Below are positions 26,148 to 35,110 of a DNA stretch of 64,000 nucleotides, piece by piece (the first letter of the stretch is position 1; each line of letters opens with the position of its first letter). This DNA is from Variovorax sp. N23. GTDB taxonomy: Bacteria > Pseudomonadota > Gammaproteobacteria > Burkholderiales > Burkholderiaceae_C. A model generated the notes under the pieces. It worked only from the letters and a program-made list of their open reading frames with translations, had not been told where the DNA came from and made no database searches. Where the stretch lies: assembly GCF_025486315.1 (NCBI RefSeq), contig NZ_JAOOPY010000003.1, forward strand, positions 310,001-374,000, read 5' to 3'. Both the position numbers and the translations under genes were made by a program.

Positions 26148-27637
26148 GCGACGAGCCTTTTCTTCTTCGCCGCCCGGAAGAACGCGAGCGTCTGCCAGAC
26201 GACCACGATCGCGATCACGGTGAGCAGCGTGGCGCTGATCGGGCGGTGGAAGAAGATGCCGAACTCGCCGCGGCTCAGCAGCATCGCGCGGCGGAAGTTC
26301 TCTTCCAGCATCGGGCCCAGGATGAAGCCGAGCATCAGCGGCGCGGCTTCCATGTCGAGCCGCAGGAACAGGTAGCCGATCAGGCCGAACACCGCTGTGG
26401 TGTAGATGTCGTCCAGGCTGTTGTTGATGCTGTACGTACCGATGCAGCAGAAGAACAGGATGGCCGGGAACAGCACGACGTACGGAATCTTGAAGACCGA
26501 CAGCCAGTAGCGCACCAGTGGCACGTTGAGAATCACCAGGAAGCAGTTGCCGATCCACATGCTGGCCACCAGGCCCCAGAACAGGTCGGGGTGGCTGGCG
26601 ATCATGTTCGGGCCGGGCTGGATGCCCTTGACGATGAAGGCCGCCATCATCAGCGCCATCACGGCGTTCTCGGGAATGCCGATGGCCATGAGCGGGATGA
26701 AGCTGGTGCGTGCGGCGGCCTCGTCCGCGGCAGCCTGGCCGGCCACGCCTTCGATGCAGCCGGTGCCGATCTCGTGCTTGTACTTGCTGAAGCGCTTGTC
26801 GGCCGCATACGCTGCGAACTGGGCGATGGTCGGGCCGCCGCCGGGCAGGATGCCCAGGATGGAACCGATCACGCTGCCGCGCAGTGCGCTCGGAATGATG
26901 CGCTTGAACTCCGGCCAGGTCGGCATGAGCTTGATCTTGCCGTTGAAGGGCGTCAACACATTCTTGTTGTCGAGGTTCTTCACCACCTCGGCGATGCCGA
27001 AGCAGCCCAGCGCGATGCTGATGAGCCCGACGCCGTCCATCAGGAAGGGCAGGTTCATGGTGTAGCGCGCCGTGCCGCTGTTGACGTCGGTGCCGATCAT
27101 GCCGAGCAGCACGCCGATCATGGCCATGGCCAGGCCGTTGAGCAGGCTGCCGCTGCTGACGAAGCTCACGCAGAAGAAGCCCAGCAGCATCAGTGCGCAA
27201 TAGTCGGCCGGACCGAACAGGAAGCCGACCTCGCCCAGCATGGGGGCCATGGTCGCCAGCACGATGATGGCCACGGTGCCGCCGATGAAGCTGGAGATGC
27301 CGGCCGTGAACAACGCCAGGCCCGTCTTGCCCTTGAGCGTCATCTGGTAGCCGTCGATGCACGCCACGATGCTGCTGGCGTGCGGGATCTTCATCGTGAT
27401 CGCGCTCACGCTGTCGCCGTATTGCGCACCGTAATAGATGCCGGCCAGCATGATGAATGCGCCGCCGGCGGGGATGGAGTAGGTCAGCGGCAGCAGCAGG
27501 CTGATGGTGGAGAGCGGCCCGAGGCCGGGCAGCAGCCCGATCAAGGTGCCGACGGTGCAGCCGAGGGCGCAATAGAGCAGGTTCTGCAGCGTGAGTGCCT
27601 GCTCGAACCCGAACGCGAGGTTGTGAAGGAGTTCCAT
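26105..27637 (-). CDS. TctA-family transporter, large membrane subunit (orphan locus)
   Basis: 510 residues, multi-spanning. Signature stretches are GTLIGLLPGLGPLSTISLLLPLTY, YYGAQYGDSVSAITMKIPH, GILPGGGPTIAQFAAYAADKR and EAAARTSFIPLMAIGIPENAVMALMMAAF. It belongs to the same family as the tctA at 16115 but is clearly divergent (IPENAV instead of IPTSNT). Its start shares a base with the stop of a small TctB-like gene (TGATG). No receptor gene is adjacent. Its 3' end overlaps the phosphatase gene tail to tail. Confidence 0.92.
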   Translation of the reverse strand: MELLHNLAFGFEQALTLQNLLYCALGCTVGTLIGLLPGLGPLSTISLLLPLTYSIPAGGAFIMLAGIYYGAQYGDSVSAITMKIPHASSIVACIDGYQMTLKGKTGLALFTAGISSFIGGTVAIIVLATMAPMLGEVGFLFGPADYCALMLLGFFCVSFVSSGSLLNGLAMAMIGVLLGMIGTDVNSGTARYTMNLPFLMDGVGLISIALGCFGIAEVVKNLDNKNVLTPFNGKIKLMPTWPEFKRIIPSALRGSVIGSILGILPGGGPTIAQFAAYAADKRFSKYKHEIGTGCIEGVAGQAAADEAAARTSFIPLMAIGIPENAVMALMMAAFIVKGIQPGPNMIASHPDLFWGLVASMWIGNCFLVILNVPLVRYWLSVFKIPYVVLFPAILFFCCIGTYSINNSLDDIYTTAVFGLIGYLFLRLDMEAAPLMLGFILGPMLEENFRRAMLLSRGEFGIFFHRPISATLLTVIAIVVVWQTLAFFRAAKKKRLVAQTASMRNDSSVAV

Positions 27638-28059
27638 CAGTACAGCGGCAGGCCGAGGCCGAGAAAGTTCTTGAAGGCGAACGCGATCGCGATCAGGCAG
27701 ACCGAGATCTTGATGTTGCGAAACACGGAGTAGGAGGTGCCGGCGAAGGTCGAGCAGAACACCAGGAACACGATGCCGAGGATCATGTTGATGTATTCGG
27801 AGATCACCGCGAAGCCCACCAGGCTCGTCAGGATGAGCACGATGTTCTTCACGTTGTAGTCCACCGGCAGGCGCTCGATGAAGAAGGAACGACCCGCCGT
27901 GATCAGACCGACCACGAACAGCGCGCAGCTCACCATGAACGGGAACATCCCGGCGCCGGAACGGGCGAGGGTGCCCAGTTGGTAGTTCAGCGCGACGATG
28001 CCGAAGAGCAGGGCGATGGCCATGATGACCACGCCCCGGACGAAGTTGCGGCTGTTCAT
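27637..28059 (-). CDS. TctB-family small membrane subunit (orphan locus)
   Basis: 140 residues with four hydrophobic segments (VIMAIALLFGIVALNYQLG; MFPFMVSCALFVVGLITAG; IVLILTSLVGFAVISEYINMILGIVFLVF; ISVCLIAIAFAFKNF) and the TLARSGAGMFPFMV stretch equivalent to the TctB GxGxxFLP motif. It pairs with the TctA-like gene just downstream. It lies below a second TctDE-like sensor pair and is preceded by a candidate TctD-type promoter and a leader hairpin. Confidence 0.85.
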   Translation of the reverse strand: MNSRNFVRGVVIMAIALLFGIVALNYQLGTLARSGAGMFPFMVSCALFVVGLITAGRSFFIERLPVDYNVKNIVLILTSLVGFAVISEYINMILGIVFLVFCSTFAGTSYSVFRNIKISVCLIAIAFAFKNFLGLGLPLY

Positions 28060-28129
28060 GGCGAGCGCCTTTCGAGCGGCGCGGGAGTGAGGCGGTAGAG
28101 GGGCATGCAGGGGTCTCCAGGTGGTTCGG

Positions 28130-28168
28130 CCCGAGCATCGCCGCGCGGCAGGCGCAGCGATGCTCGGG
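28130..28168 (-). promoter_or_regulatory. Stem-loop at the predicted 5' end of the tctBA transcript
   Basis: CCCGAGCATCGC (28130-28141) is the exact reverse complement of GCGATGCTCGGG (28157-28168): a perfect 12-bp stem with a 15-nt loop. The predicted start site, about 7 nt below the -10 at 28175-28180, falls at the base of this stem, so the mRNA would begin with a hairpin. No U-run follows, so it is not a classical terminator. Confidence 0.6.
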
Positions 28169-28174
28169 CGGCGA

Positions 28175-28209
28175 ATCGTAGAAAGCGATGCTTCCAATCG
28201 GCTTTCGTT
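28175..28209 (-). promoter_or_regulatory. Candidate TctD-type box and -10 element of tctBA
   Basis: On the minus strand AACGAAAGCCGATTGGAAGC (28190-28209) matches the tctDE box at 18 of 20 positions, with the same GAAAGC/GGAAGC repeats 11 bp apart. TACGAT (28175-28180) follows after 9 nt, mirroring the TATGAT after 10 nt at tctDE. It lies between the sensor-kinase stop and tctB. Confidence 0.6.
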
Positions 28210-28252
28210 TGCCGACCGTGCTCGCAAAATACGTGTTAGTCCTTACGGCCTT

Positions 28253-29497
28253 CTAAGGGTGATTGCCAGGGTCGGCCAACGGCAGCTGCACGACGGCGCG
28301 CAGCCCCGGCCGGCGTGACGGTGCGGCTGCGGCCTCGAGCGCCGCTTCGGCATCGGCGAGCACGATGTCGCCGCCGTTGCGCCGGGCGTAGGCGCGCGCG
28401 ATGGCCAGCCCCAGTCCGGCGCCGCGCGTGCCGTTGCCGGCGCGGTCGCCGACCTGGCGGAAGCGCTCGAACACCTCGGTGCGCCGCGCCGGCGCGATGC
28501 CGGGGCCGTCGTCGCTCACCTCGGCCCAGGCCATGTCGCCGGTCGTTCCGGCCCGGACCGTGATGCGGCCGCCGGCGGGCGTGTGGACGATCGCGTTGTG
28601 CACGAGGTTGGCAAGCACCTCGTGCAGCTCGGCGGCATCCGCACGCACCGGCACGGCGTGCGCATCGACCCAGCCCAGGTCCTGGTCCTTCTCGTGCGCC
28701 AGCGTGAGGTATTGCAGCGCCACCTCCTTGGTCACGGCGTTGAGGTCCGTCAGGGGCGGCGCATCGGTCGCGGCGGCGTCGTCGGTGGCATGCGCCAGCG
28801 ACAGCAACTGCTCGCACAGGCGCCGGCTGCGCGCGATCTGCGCCACCATCGCGCGCAGCGTGCCATGGAGCTGTGCGGTGTCGGTCTCGCGCAGCGCGAC
28901 GCCAGCCTGCGTCATCAGGATGGCGAGCGGCGTGCGCAGCTGGTGCGACGCATCGGCGAGGAACTGCGATTGGCGATCGAGCAACTGCCGGTAGCCTGCG
29001 ACGTTCTCGTTGACCGCATCGACCAGCGGCGCGACCTCTTGCGGTACGCCGCGAGCGTCGAGCGGCTCCGGGATCTGCCCATGGCGGCTGCGTACGGAAC
29101 GCCGCAGCCGCTCGAGCGGCCGCAGCGACCAGGTCACGCCCAGCCACACCAGCAGCACGACCACCAGCACCATCCGTACGTCGCGCAGCAGATGCTGCCG
29201 CAGCGACGCGGACTCGGCCTGCTCGCGCTGCGCGGCGCCGGCTTCGAGCAGGCGCCGCGCTTCGGCGGTGGCAGCGTCGGGCTGGAGCGTGCCGTCGGGC
29301 GCCAGCGTGGCGCCGAGGCGCCGCGTCTCGGCGGTGTCGAACATCGCGCGGTCGTAAGAGGCCTGGACCAGGTCCTGCAATTCGCGGTAGTCGTTCCAGC
29401 TGTCGAGCGCCAGCAGGCCGAGCACGCACGGCAGCAACAGCGCGAGCAGCCGTGCGCGGATGCCGAAGCGGCTCGGCTCAGTCCGCGGGCTTGTCAT
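28253..29497 (-). CDS. Sensor histidine kinase, TctE-like
   Basis: 414 residues. Two membrane segments (ARLLALLLPCVLGLLALDSW near the start, VRMVLVVVLLVWLGVTWSL later) frame a short periplasmic region. Then come the His box ASHQLRTPLAILMTQAGVAL, an N box (NLVHNAIVHTP) and G boxes (DDGPGIAP, GAGLGLAIARAYA). Layout and H-box context match TctE, making it a paralogue of the kinase at 12271. The start overlaps the response regulator by 20 nt. Downstream lies the orphan tctBA pair, the likely target. Confidence 0.9.
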   Translation of the reverse strand: MTSPRTEPSRFGIRARLLALLLPCVLGLLALDSWNDYRELQDLVQASYDRAMFDTAETRRLGATLAPDGTLQPDAATAEARRLLEAGAAQREQAESASLRQHLLRDVRMVLVVVLLVWLGVTWSLRPLERLRRSVRSRHGQIPEPLDARGVPQEVAPLVDAVNENVAGYRQLLDRQSQFLADASHQLRTPLAILMTQAGVALRETDTAQLHGTLRAMVAQIARSRRLCEQLLSLAHATDDAAATDAPPLTDLNAVTKEVALQYLTLAHEKDQDLGWVDAHAVPVRADAAELHEVLANLVHNAIVHTPAGGRITVRAGTTGDMAWAEVSDDGPGIAPARRTEVFERFRQVGDRAGNGTRGAGLGLAIARAYARRNGGDIVLADAEAALEAAAAPSRRPGLRAVVQLPLADPGNHP

Positions 29498-30164
29498 GTC
29501 CGATGCTCTCCAGCATGTAGCCGAGCCCCCGCACGGTGACGATGCGCACGTCGCCACCGTCGAGCTTGCGGCGCAGGCGGTGCAGCACCAGTTCGATGGC
29601 GTCGGGCCCGGCGTCGCTGTCGGCCGGGAAGACCTTGGCCGACAGTTGCGCCTTCTCCACCGGCGAGCCGCTGCGTGCCAGCAGCACCGACAGCGCGGCG
29701 GTTTCGCGCGGGGTCAGCTGCAGCAATTCGCCGGCCAGTGTGAAGGCGCGGCTGCCTTGTGCGCGCACCAGCGAGCCGCATTGCAGCGCCGCGTGCGTGG
29801 CGCCGCGCGCACGCCGCACCAGGGCTTCGAGCCGGGCCTCGAGCTCCTCGATGGCGAAGGGCTTGCCGAGGAAATCGTCGGCACCGGCGTTCAGGCCGCG
29901 CACGCGGTCCTGCACCGAGCCCTCGGCCGTGAGCACGAGTACCGGCGTGCGGTTGCCCGCGGCGCGCAGGTCGGCCAGCAGGGCCAGGCCATGGCGGTCG
30001 GGCAGGCGCAGGTCGAGCACGACCACGTCGTGGTCGCCGGCCGCCAGCAGCGATTCGGCGGTGGCGGCATCGGGCGCATGGTCGGCGACGAAGCCGCTCT
30101 GCTTGAAGGCCCGCATGAGCCAGGACGCCATTTCGGCTTCATCTTCGACAAGGAGCAGACGCAT
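29478..30164 (-). CDS. Response regulator, OmpR family (TctD-like)
   Basis: 228 residues. The receiver domain starts MRLLLVEDEAEMASWLMRAF, with the phospho-acceptor Asp in VVVLDLRLPDRHG, Thr in LVLTAEG and Lys in LGKPFAIEELEARL. The OmpR-type DNA-binding domain ends VRIVTVRGLGYMLESIG. It partners the overlapping histidine kinase gene. It lies 10 nt below the unknown protein that ends the RND operon, so read-through from that operon is possible. Confidence 0.92.
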   Translation of the reverse strand: MRLLLVEDEAEMASWLMRAFKQSGFVADHAPDAATAESLLAAGDHDVVVLDLRLPDRHGLALLADLRAAGNRTPVLVLTAEGSVQDRVRGLNAGADDFLGKPFAIEELEARLEALVRRARGATHAALQCGSLVRAQGSRAFTLAGELLQLTPRETAALSVLLARSGSPVEKAQLSAKVFPADSDAGPDAIELVLHRLRRKLDGGDVRIVTVRGLGYMLESIGHDKPAD

Positions 30165-30174
30165 GTGCGTGATC

Positions 30175-30909
30175 CTAGCTGCGCGGCCGATGCGGCGCAG
30201 CCCACCAGGCGGCGAGCCCGAGCACCAGCAGCGCGCCGCCCAGCCAGCGCAGCCACAGCGGCCAGGCGGGGGCGCGGCGCAGCAGTTCGAGCTCGCGCAC
30301 GAAGATCGTTTCGCAGGCGCCGTTGCCGGTGTCCTCGCGCGTGAGCGAGGTGCCGCGCGTGAAGGCGAAGCCGGCGTCATGGCTGTAGCTGGCGAGCTGC
30401 CCGCCGATGCGGACCTGGTCACCCACGCGCAGCCGGCGCAGCTGCCGGGCGATGCGCGGGTCCTCGGTCAGCAGGTGGTTGTTCGACAGCGCGCGGATGT
30501 ACTGCGGCTGCCAGGCGGTGTCGTCGCGGCTGCTGACGTAGCAGACGAATTGCCCGCTGGAGAACGACATCTTCTCGTAGGCGCCGTCGGCCGCGTTGGC
30601 GCCCCAGATCATGCACAGGTCGACCACGTTGAGGTGGTCGTTGCTGGCGCGGTGGATCCAGTCCCACCAGGTGTCGGCGTCATGCCGGCTCACGACCAGG
30701 CCGGTGATCTCGTAGTCGGCTAGCGGCGCGATGCGGTAGTCGACGGCGCCGGCGTGCGCCTCGAAAGCCGGCGCCACCACCGCGCGCTGCAACGGCTCCT
30801 CGCTCAGTGCCGGCAGCAGTTCGGCCGCACGCGGCAGGTGGTCCGCAAAGCCGACGCCCAGCGCCAGCGACATGGCGCCGCCGGCCAGGAGCAGGCGCGC
30901 CGGGCTCAT
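30175..30909 (-). CDS. Membrane-anchored protein of unknown function in the RND efflux operon
   Basis: 244 residues from MSPARLLLAGGAMSLALGVGFA. One hydrophobic segment is at each end (MSLALGVGFADHLPRA region and WLGGALLVLGLAAWWA), leaving a periplasmic central domain of about 170 residues. That domain contains the striking stretch WWDWIHRASNDHLNVVDLC and later FSSGQFVCYVSSRDD, with conserved-looking Trp, His and two Cys. I recognise no family. Its ATG overlaps the RND pump stop (ATGA), so it is translationally coupled to the pump. Confidence 0.75.
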   Translation of the reverse strand: MSPARLLLAGGAMSLALGVGFADHLPRAAELLPALSEEPLQRAVVAPAFEAHAGAVDYRIAPLADYEITGLVVSRHDADTWWDWIHRASNDHLNVVDLCMIWGANAADGAYEKMSFSSGQFVCYVSSRDDTAWQPQYIRALSNNHLLTEDPRIARQLRRLRVGDQVRIGGQLASYSHDAGFAFTRGTSLTREDTGNGACETIFVRELELLRRAPAWPLWLRWLGGALLVLGLAAWWAAPHRPRS

Positions 30910-33900
30910 GCGCCGCGCAGCCGCCGCACGGTGCGCCGGATCCACTGCTCGATGTCGTCGATGTAGGTGAACACGGCCGGCACCACCAGCAGGCTCAGCA
31001 CCGTCGAGGTGATCAGCCCGCCGATCACCGCCATCGCCATCGGCGAGCGGAAGCTCGAGTCGGCCGCGCTCCAGCCGAAGGCGATCGGCGCCATGCCCGC
31101 GCCCATGGCGATGGTGGTCATGATGATCGGCCGCGCGCGCTTGTGGCAGGCGTCGCGCAGGGCGTCCCAGCGGCTCATGCCGTGGTCGCGGCGCGCGACG
31201 ATGGCGTATTCGACCAGCAGGATCGAGTTCTTGGTCGCGATGCCCATCAGCATGATCAGCCCGATCAGCGACGGCATCGACAGCGCCTTCTGCCCGATCA
31301 GCAGGCCGACGAAGGCGCCGCCCAGCGCCAGCGGCAGCGCGCACAGGATCGTCACCGGGTGCAGGAAGTCCTTGAACAGCAGCACCAGCACGATGTAGAT
31401 GCACAGCACGCCGGTCAGCATCGCCAGGCCGAAGCTGTTGAAGAGCTCGGTCATCACTTCGGCGTCGCCGACCTCGGTGACGCGCACGCCGGGCGGCAGG
31501 TTCTGGATCGACGGCAGCGCCATGGTGGCGGTCTTCGCATCGCCCAGGCCCGTGCCCGAGAGTTCGATCTCGAAGTTGACGTTGCGCGAACGGTCGTAGC
31601 GGGCGATGACGGCCGGGCCGCCCTCGACCGTGAGCCTGGCGACCTGGCCCAGCATCACCGGGCCCCGCGCGCTCGGCACCGCCAGGCGTTCGAGCAGGGC
31701 GAGATCCTGCCGCGCCGAGTCTTCCAGCTTCACCACGATCGGCACCTGCCGCTGTGCGAGGTTGAGCTTGGGCAGCGACTGGTCGTAGTCGCCCAGCGTG
31801 GCGACGCGCAACGTCTCGGCGATGGCGGAACTGGTCACGCCCAGGTCGGCGGCGCGCGCGAAGTCCGGCCGCACCGCGATCTCGGGGCGGATCAGGCTGG
31901 CGGTCGAGGTGATGTTGCCCAGGCCGGGGATGGTGCGCAGGTCGCGCTCCACGGCGCGCGCCGCGGTGGTCAGCAAGGTTGGGTCTTCGCCGCTGAGCGA
32001 CAGGATGTACTTCTCGCCCGAACCGCCCAGGCCGACCGTGCTGCGCACGCCCGGCAGCGACTCGAGCGCGGCGCGGATCTCGTTCTCGATCACCTGCTTG
32101 CGCGGCCGGTCGCCGCGCGGGTCGAGCTTGATGGTGAGCGTCGCCTTGCGCGTCTCGGGCGTGCCGAAGCTCGCGAACGGGTCGCCGCCCGCGCTGCCGC
32201 CGGCCACCGTGGTGTAGACGCTCTTCACGTGGCGGATCGCCATCACGCGGCGGCGCACCTCCTCGGCGGTGGCCGAGGTCTGCGCCAGCGTCGCCCCGGG
32301 CGCGAGCGAGAGGTAGACCTGCGTCTGTGAGTTGTCGTCGGCCGGGATGAAGCCGGTCTTGAGCAGCGGGATCATCGCGATCGATCCGATGAAGAAGAGC
32401 GTGGCCATGGCCATGGTGGCGAGCCGGTGCTTCATGCACCACTCGGCCGCGCGCATGTACATCCGCAGCCAGCCCGGTTCCTTCTCGGCGCCGACGATCG
32501 GCTTGAGCAGGTAGGCCGCCATCATCGGCGTGAGCACCCGCGCGACCACCAGCGACGCGAACACCGCCAGCGAGGCCGTCCAGCCGAACTGCTTGAAGAA
32601 CTTGCCCGCCACGCCGCTCATGAAGGCGGTCGGCAGGAACACCGCGATCAGCGTGAAGGTGGTGGCGATCACGGCCAGGCCGATCTCGTCGGCCGCTTCC
32701 ATGGCCGCGTCGTACGGGCTCTTGCCCATGCGCAGGTGGCGCACGATGTTCTCGACCTCGACGATCGCGTCGTCGACCAGGATGCCGACCACCAGCGACA
32801 GCGCGAGCAGCGAGATGACGTTGATCGAGAAGCCCAGCAGGTGCATGCCGATGAAGGCCGGGATGACCGACATCGGCAGCGCCACGGCCGAGACGAAGGT
32901 GGCGCGCCAGTCGCGCAGGAAGAGCCACACCACGATCACGGCCAGGATCGCGCCTTCGTACAGCAGGTGCAGCGAGCCGTCGTATTCCTCCTGCACCGGG
33001 TCGACGAAGTTGAAGGCCTCGGTCAATTGGATGTCCGGGTGCTGCGCGCGCAGCTCGGCCAGCGCCTTCTGCACCAGCGCGCCGACGGTCACTTCGCTCT
33101 CGCCCCGACTGCGGGCCACCTCGAAGCCGACCACGGTCTTGCCGTCGAGCAGGGCGGTGGCGCGCGGCTCGGCGATGGTGTCGCTGATGCGCGCCACCTG
33201 GTCGAGCCGGATGCGGCGCCCGTCCGACAGCGGGATCTGCAGGCTGCGCAGTTCGTCGGCCGACTGCACCGTGGCCAGCGTGCGCACGGGCTGTTCGCTG
33301 CCCGACAGGTCGAAGCGGCCACCGGCGCTCTCGGTCTGCACCTGGCGCAGCTGGCGCGAGATGTCGGCGGCGGTGGCGCCCAGCGCCTGCAGCTTGGCGG
33401 GGTCGATGTCGACATGCACCTGGCGCGTCACGCCGCCCACGCGGTTGACCGCGCCGACGCCGGGCAGCGCCAGCAGCTTCTTGGTCACGTCGTTGTCGAC
33501 GAACCAGCTCAGCGCTTCCGCGTCCATGCGGCTCGACGAGATCGTGAAGGCCAGCACCGGCTGCGCCGCGAAGTCGAGCTTGGTGACCACCGGGTCGCGC
33601 ACGTCGGCCGGCAGGTCGGCCCGCACGCGCTGCACGGCGGAGCGCACGTCGTCGACCGCTTCCTGCACCGGCTTCTCGAGGCGGAACTCGATGATCAGCG
33701 TGGCCGCGCCGTCCTGCACCTTGGTCGTGATGTGCTTCAGGCCCTGGATGGTGGCGATGGAGTTTTCGAGCTTGCGCGCGACGTCGGTCTCCAGCTGCGA
33801 CGGCGCCGCGCCCGGCAGCGCCGCCGACACGGTGACGGTCGGCAGGTCGATGTCTGGAAAGTTCTGCACCTTCATCGCGTTGAAGGACAGCAGCCCCCCG

Positions 33901-33968
33901 AAGGTGAGCAGCACGAACAGCATCACCGCAGGGATCGGGTTGCGGATCGACCAGGCGGAAACGTTCAT
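30906..33968 (-). CDS. RND multidrug efflux pump, inner membrane transporter
   Basis: 1020 residues, the usual length for an HAE1-type RND pump. MNVSAWSIRNPIPAVMLFVLLTFGG starts the first membrane helix; FPDIDLPTVTV, GILVDDAIVEVENIVRHL (the proton-relay Asp pair) and GIATKNSILLVEYAI are family hallmarks, and the two periplasmic porter loops are complete. It exports drugs or metabolites using proton flux, with the adaptor and outer-membrane channel encoded just upstream. The start overlaps the adaptor stop. Confidence 0.95.
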   Translation of the reverse strand: MNVSAWSIRNPIPAVMLFVLLTFGGLLSFNAMKVQNFPDIDLPTVTVSAALPGAAPSQLETDVARKLENSIATIQGLKHITTKVQDGAATLIIEFRLEKPVQEAVDDVRSAVQRVRADLPADVRDPVVTKLDFAAQPVLAFTISSSRMDAEALSWFVDNDVTKKLLALPGVGAVNRVGGVTRQVHVDIDPAKLQALGATAADISRQLRQVQTESAGGRFDLSGSEQPVRTLATVQSADELRSLQIPLSDGRRIRLDQVARISDTIAEPRATALLDGKTVVGFEVARSRGESEVTVGALVQKALAELRAQHPDIQLTEAFNFVDPVQEEYDGSLHLLYEGAILAVIVVWLFLRDWRATFVSAVALPMSVIPAFIGMHLLGFSINVISLLALSLVVGILVDDAIVEVENIVRHLRMGKSPYDAAMEAADEIGLAVIATTFTLIAVFLPTAFMSGVAGKFFKQFGWTASLAVFASLVVARVLTPMMAAYLLKPIVGAEKEPGWLRMYMRAAEWCMKHRLATMAMATLFFIGSIAMIPLLKTGFIPADDNSQTQVYLSLAPGATLAQTSATAEEVRRRVMAIRHVKSVYTTVAGGSAGGDPFASFGTPETRKATLTIKLDPRGDRPRKQVIENEIRAALESLPGVRSTVGLGGSGEKYILSLSGEDPTLLTTAARAVERDLRTIPGLGNITSTASLIRPEIAVRPDFARAADLGVTSSAIAETLRVATLGDYDQSLPKLNLAQRQVPIVVKLEDSARQDLALLERLAVPSARGPVMLGQVARLTVEGGPAVIARYDRSRNVNFEIELSGTGLGDAKTATMALPSIQNLPPGVRVTEVGDAEVMTELFNSFGLAMLTGVLCIYIVLVLLFKDFLHPVTILCALPLALGGAFVGLLIGQKALSMPSLIGLIMLMGIATKNSILLVEYAIVARRDHGMSRWDALRDACHKRARPIIMTTIAMGAGMAPIAFGWSAADSSFRSPMAMAVIGGLITSTVLSLLVVPAVFTYIDDIEQWIRRTVRRLRGA

Positions 33969-35110
33969 GGCTTGCCTTCCGCAGCACTCACCCGCACCAG
34001 GTCGCCGTCGTTGAGGAAGCCGGCGCCTTGCACCACCACCTGCGCATCGGCGGGCAGCTTCGTGAGGATCTCGACGCGCTCGCCGACGCGGCGGCCGGTC
34101 TGGACCTTCAGCTGCGACACGCGGTTGTCGGGCTGCAGCAGCAACAGGTGGTTGAAGCCGTCGCGCGGCACGATGGCGGCCTGCGGCACGGTCAGGGCGT
34201 TGCTTCGACCGAGCTGGAAATCGCCGCTCGCGAACATGCCGGCCTTGATGCCTGTGTTCTGCAGGACGTTGGGAATGTCGACGTACACCAGCGCATTGCG
34301 CGTCTGCGGATCGACCGTCGGCGCGATGCTGCGCACGGTGCCCTGCACCTGCGCACCGCTCGCACTCTGCACCGTGGCCGGCGTGCCGACCGCGATGCGG
34401 CCCAGTTCGGCCGAGGTCACCTCGGCGCGCCATTCGAGCCGGCCCTGGCGGATCAGCTTGAACAGCTCGGTGCCGGCCGCGACCACGCTGCCGACCGTGG
34501 CGGTGCGCGCGGAGATCACGCCGTCGTCCGGCGCCAGCACCCGCGTGTTGCGCCCGCGCACCTGCTGCGCGGCGAGCACCGCCTCGGCCGCCTCGACGCG
34601 CGCCTTGGCGGTCTGCTCGGTCGTCTGGTACTGGTTGATCTGCTGCTGGCTCAGCGCGCCGGTCTGCGCCAGCGTGCGGGCACGGGCGGCGTTGCCGGCG
34701 GCATCGGCGGCGGTGGCCTTGGCTTCGGCCAGCGAGGCGCGCGCTTGCGCCACGTCGGCATTGACGGTCTCGGGCGAGAACACGGCCAGCACCTGGCCCT
34801 TCTTCACCACGTCGCCGACGTTCACCCGCACCTCGGCCAGCCGCAGGCCGTTCGATTCGGAGCCGACGATGGCTTCCTGCCAGGCGGCGACATTGCCGTT
34901 GGCGGCGAGCGTGACGTTCAGCTCGCTCTGCTCGGGCTTGGCGACGGACACGGTGAGGGCGGGGCGTGCGGGCGCGGCGCCCTTGGCGGTGGCCGGTGTG
35001 GCGCCCGCCGTTGGCGCCGGCGCGGGCTTGCGCAGCAGCCAGAACGCCAGCACGGCGACGACGATCAGGGCCACGAGGGCGAGAAGGAGGGTGCGCTGGC
35101 GTCGGGTCAT
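33965..35110 (-). CDS. RND efflux periplasmic adaptor (membrane fusion protein)
   Basis: 381 residues. An N-terminal anchor (TLLLALVALIVVAVLAFWLL) is followed by a Pro/Ala linker, the biotinyl-lipoyl-like halves (GNVAAWQEAIVGSESNGLRLAEVRVNVGDVVKKGQVLAVF and RVLAPDDGVISARTATVGSVVAAGTELFKLIR), a coiled-coil hairpin between them, and a beta-barrel domain. It connects the inner-membrane pump to the outer-membrane channel. ATGA overlaps on both sides tie it to its operon partners. Confidence 0.94.
   Translation of the reverse strand: MTRRQRTLLLALVALIVVAVLAFWLLRKPAPAPTAGATPATAKGAAPARPALTVSVAKPEQSELNVTLAANGNVAAWQEAIVGSESNGLRLAEVRVNVGDVVKKGQVLAVFSPETVNADVAQARASLAEAKATAADAAGNAARARTLAQTGALSQQQINQYQTTEQTAKARVEAAEAVLAAQQVRGRNTRVLAPDDGVISARTATVGSVVAAGTELFKLIRQGRLEWRAEVTSAELGRIAVGTPATVQSASGAQVQGTVRSIAPTVDPQTRNALVYVDIPNVLQNTGIKAGMFASGDFQLGRSNALTVPQAAIVPRDGFNHLLLLQPDNRVSQLKVQTGRRVGERVEILTKLPADAQVVVQGAGFLNDGDLVRVSAAEGKP

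Noticed and set aside
24159..27572. A 1137-codon open frame on the minus strand
   Set aside because: It runs antisense through the phosphatase gene and out of frame through tctA; the translation is low-complexity His/Arg/Gly-rich, as expected from high-GC shadow frames.
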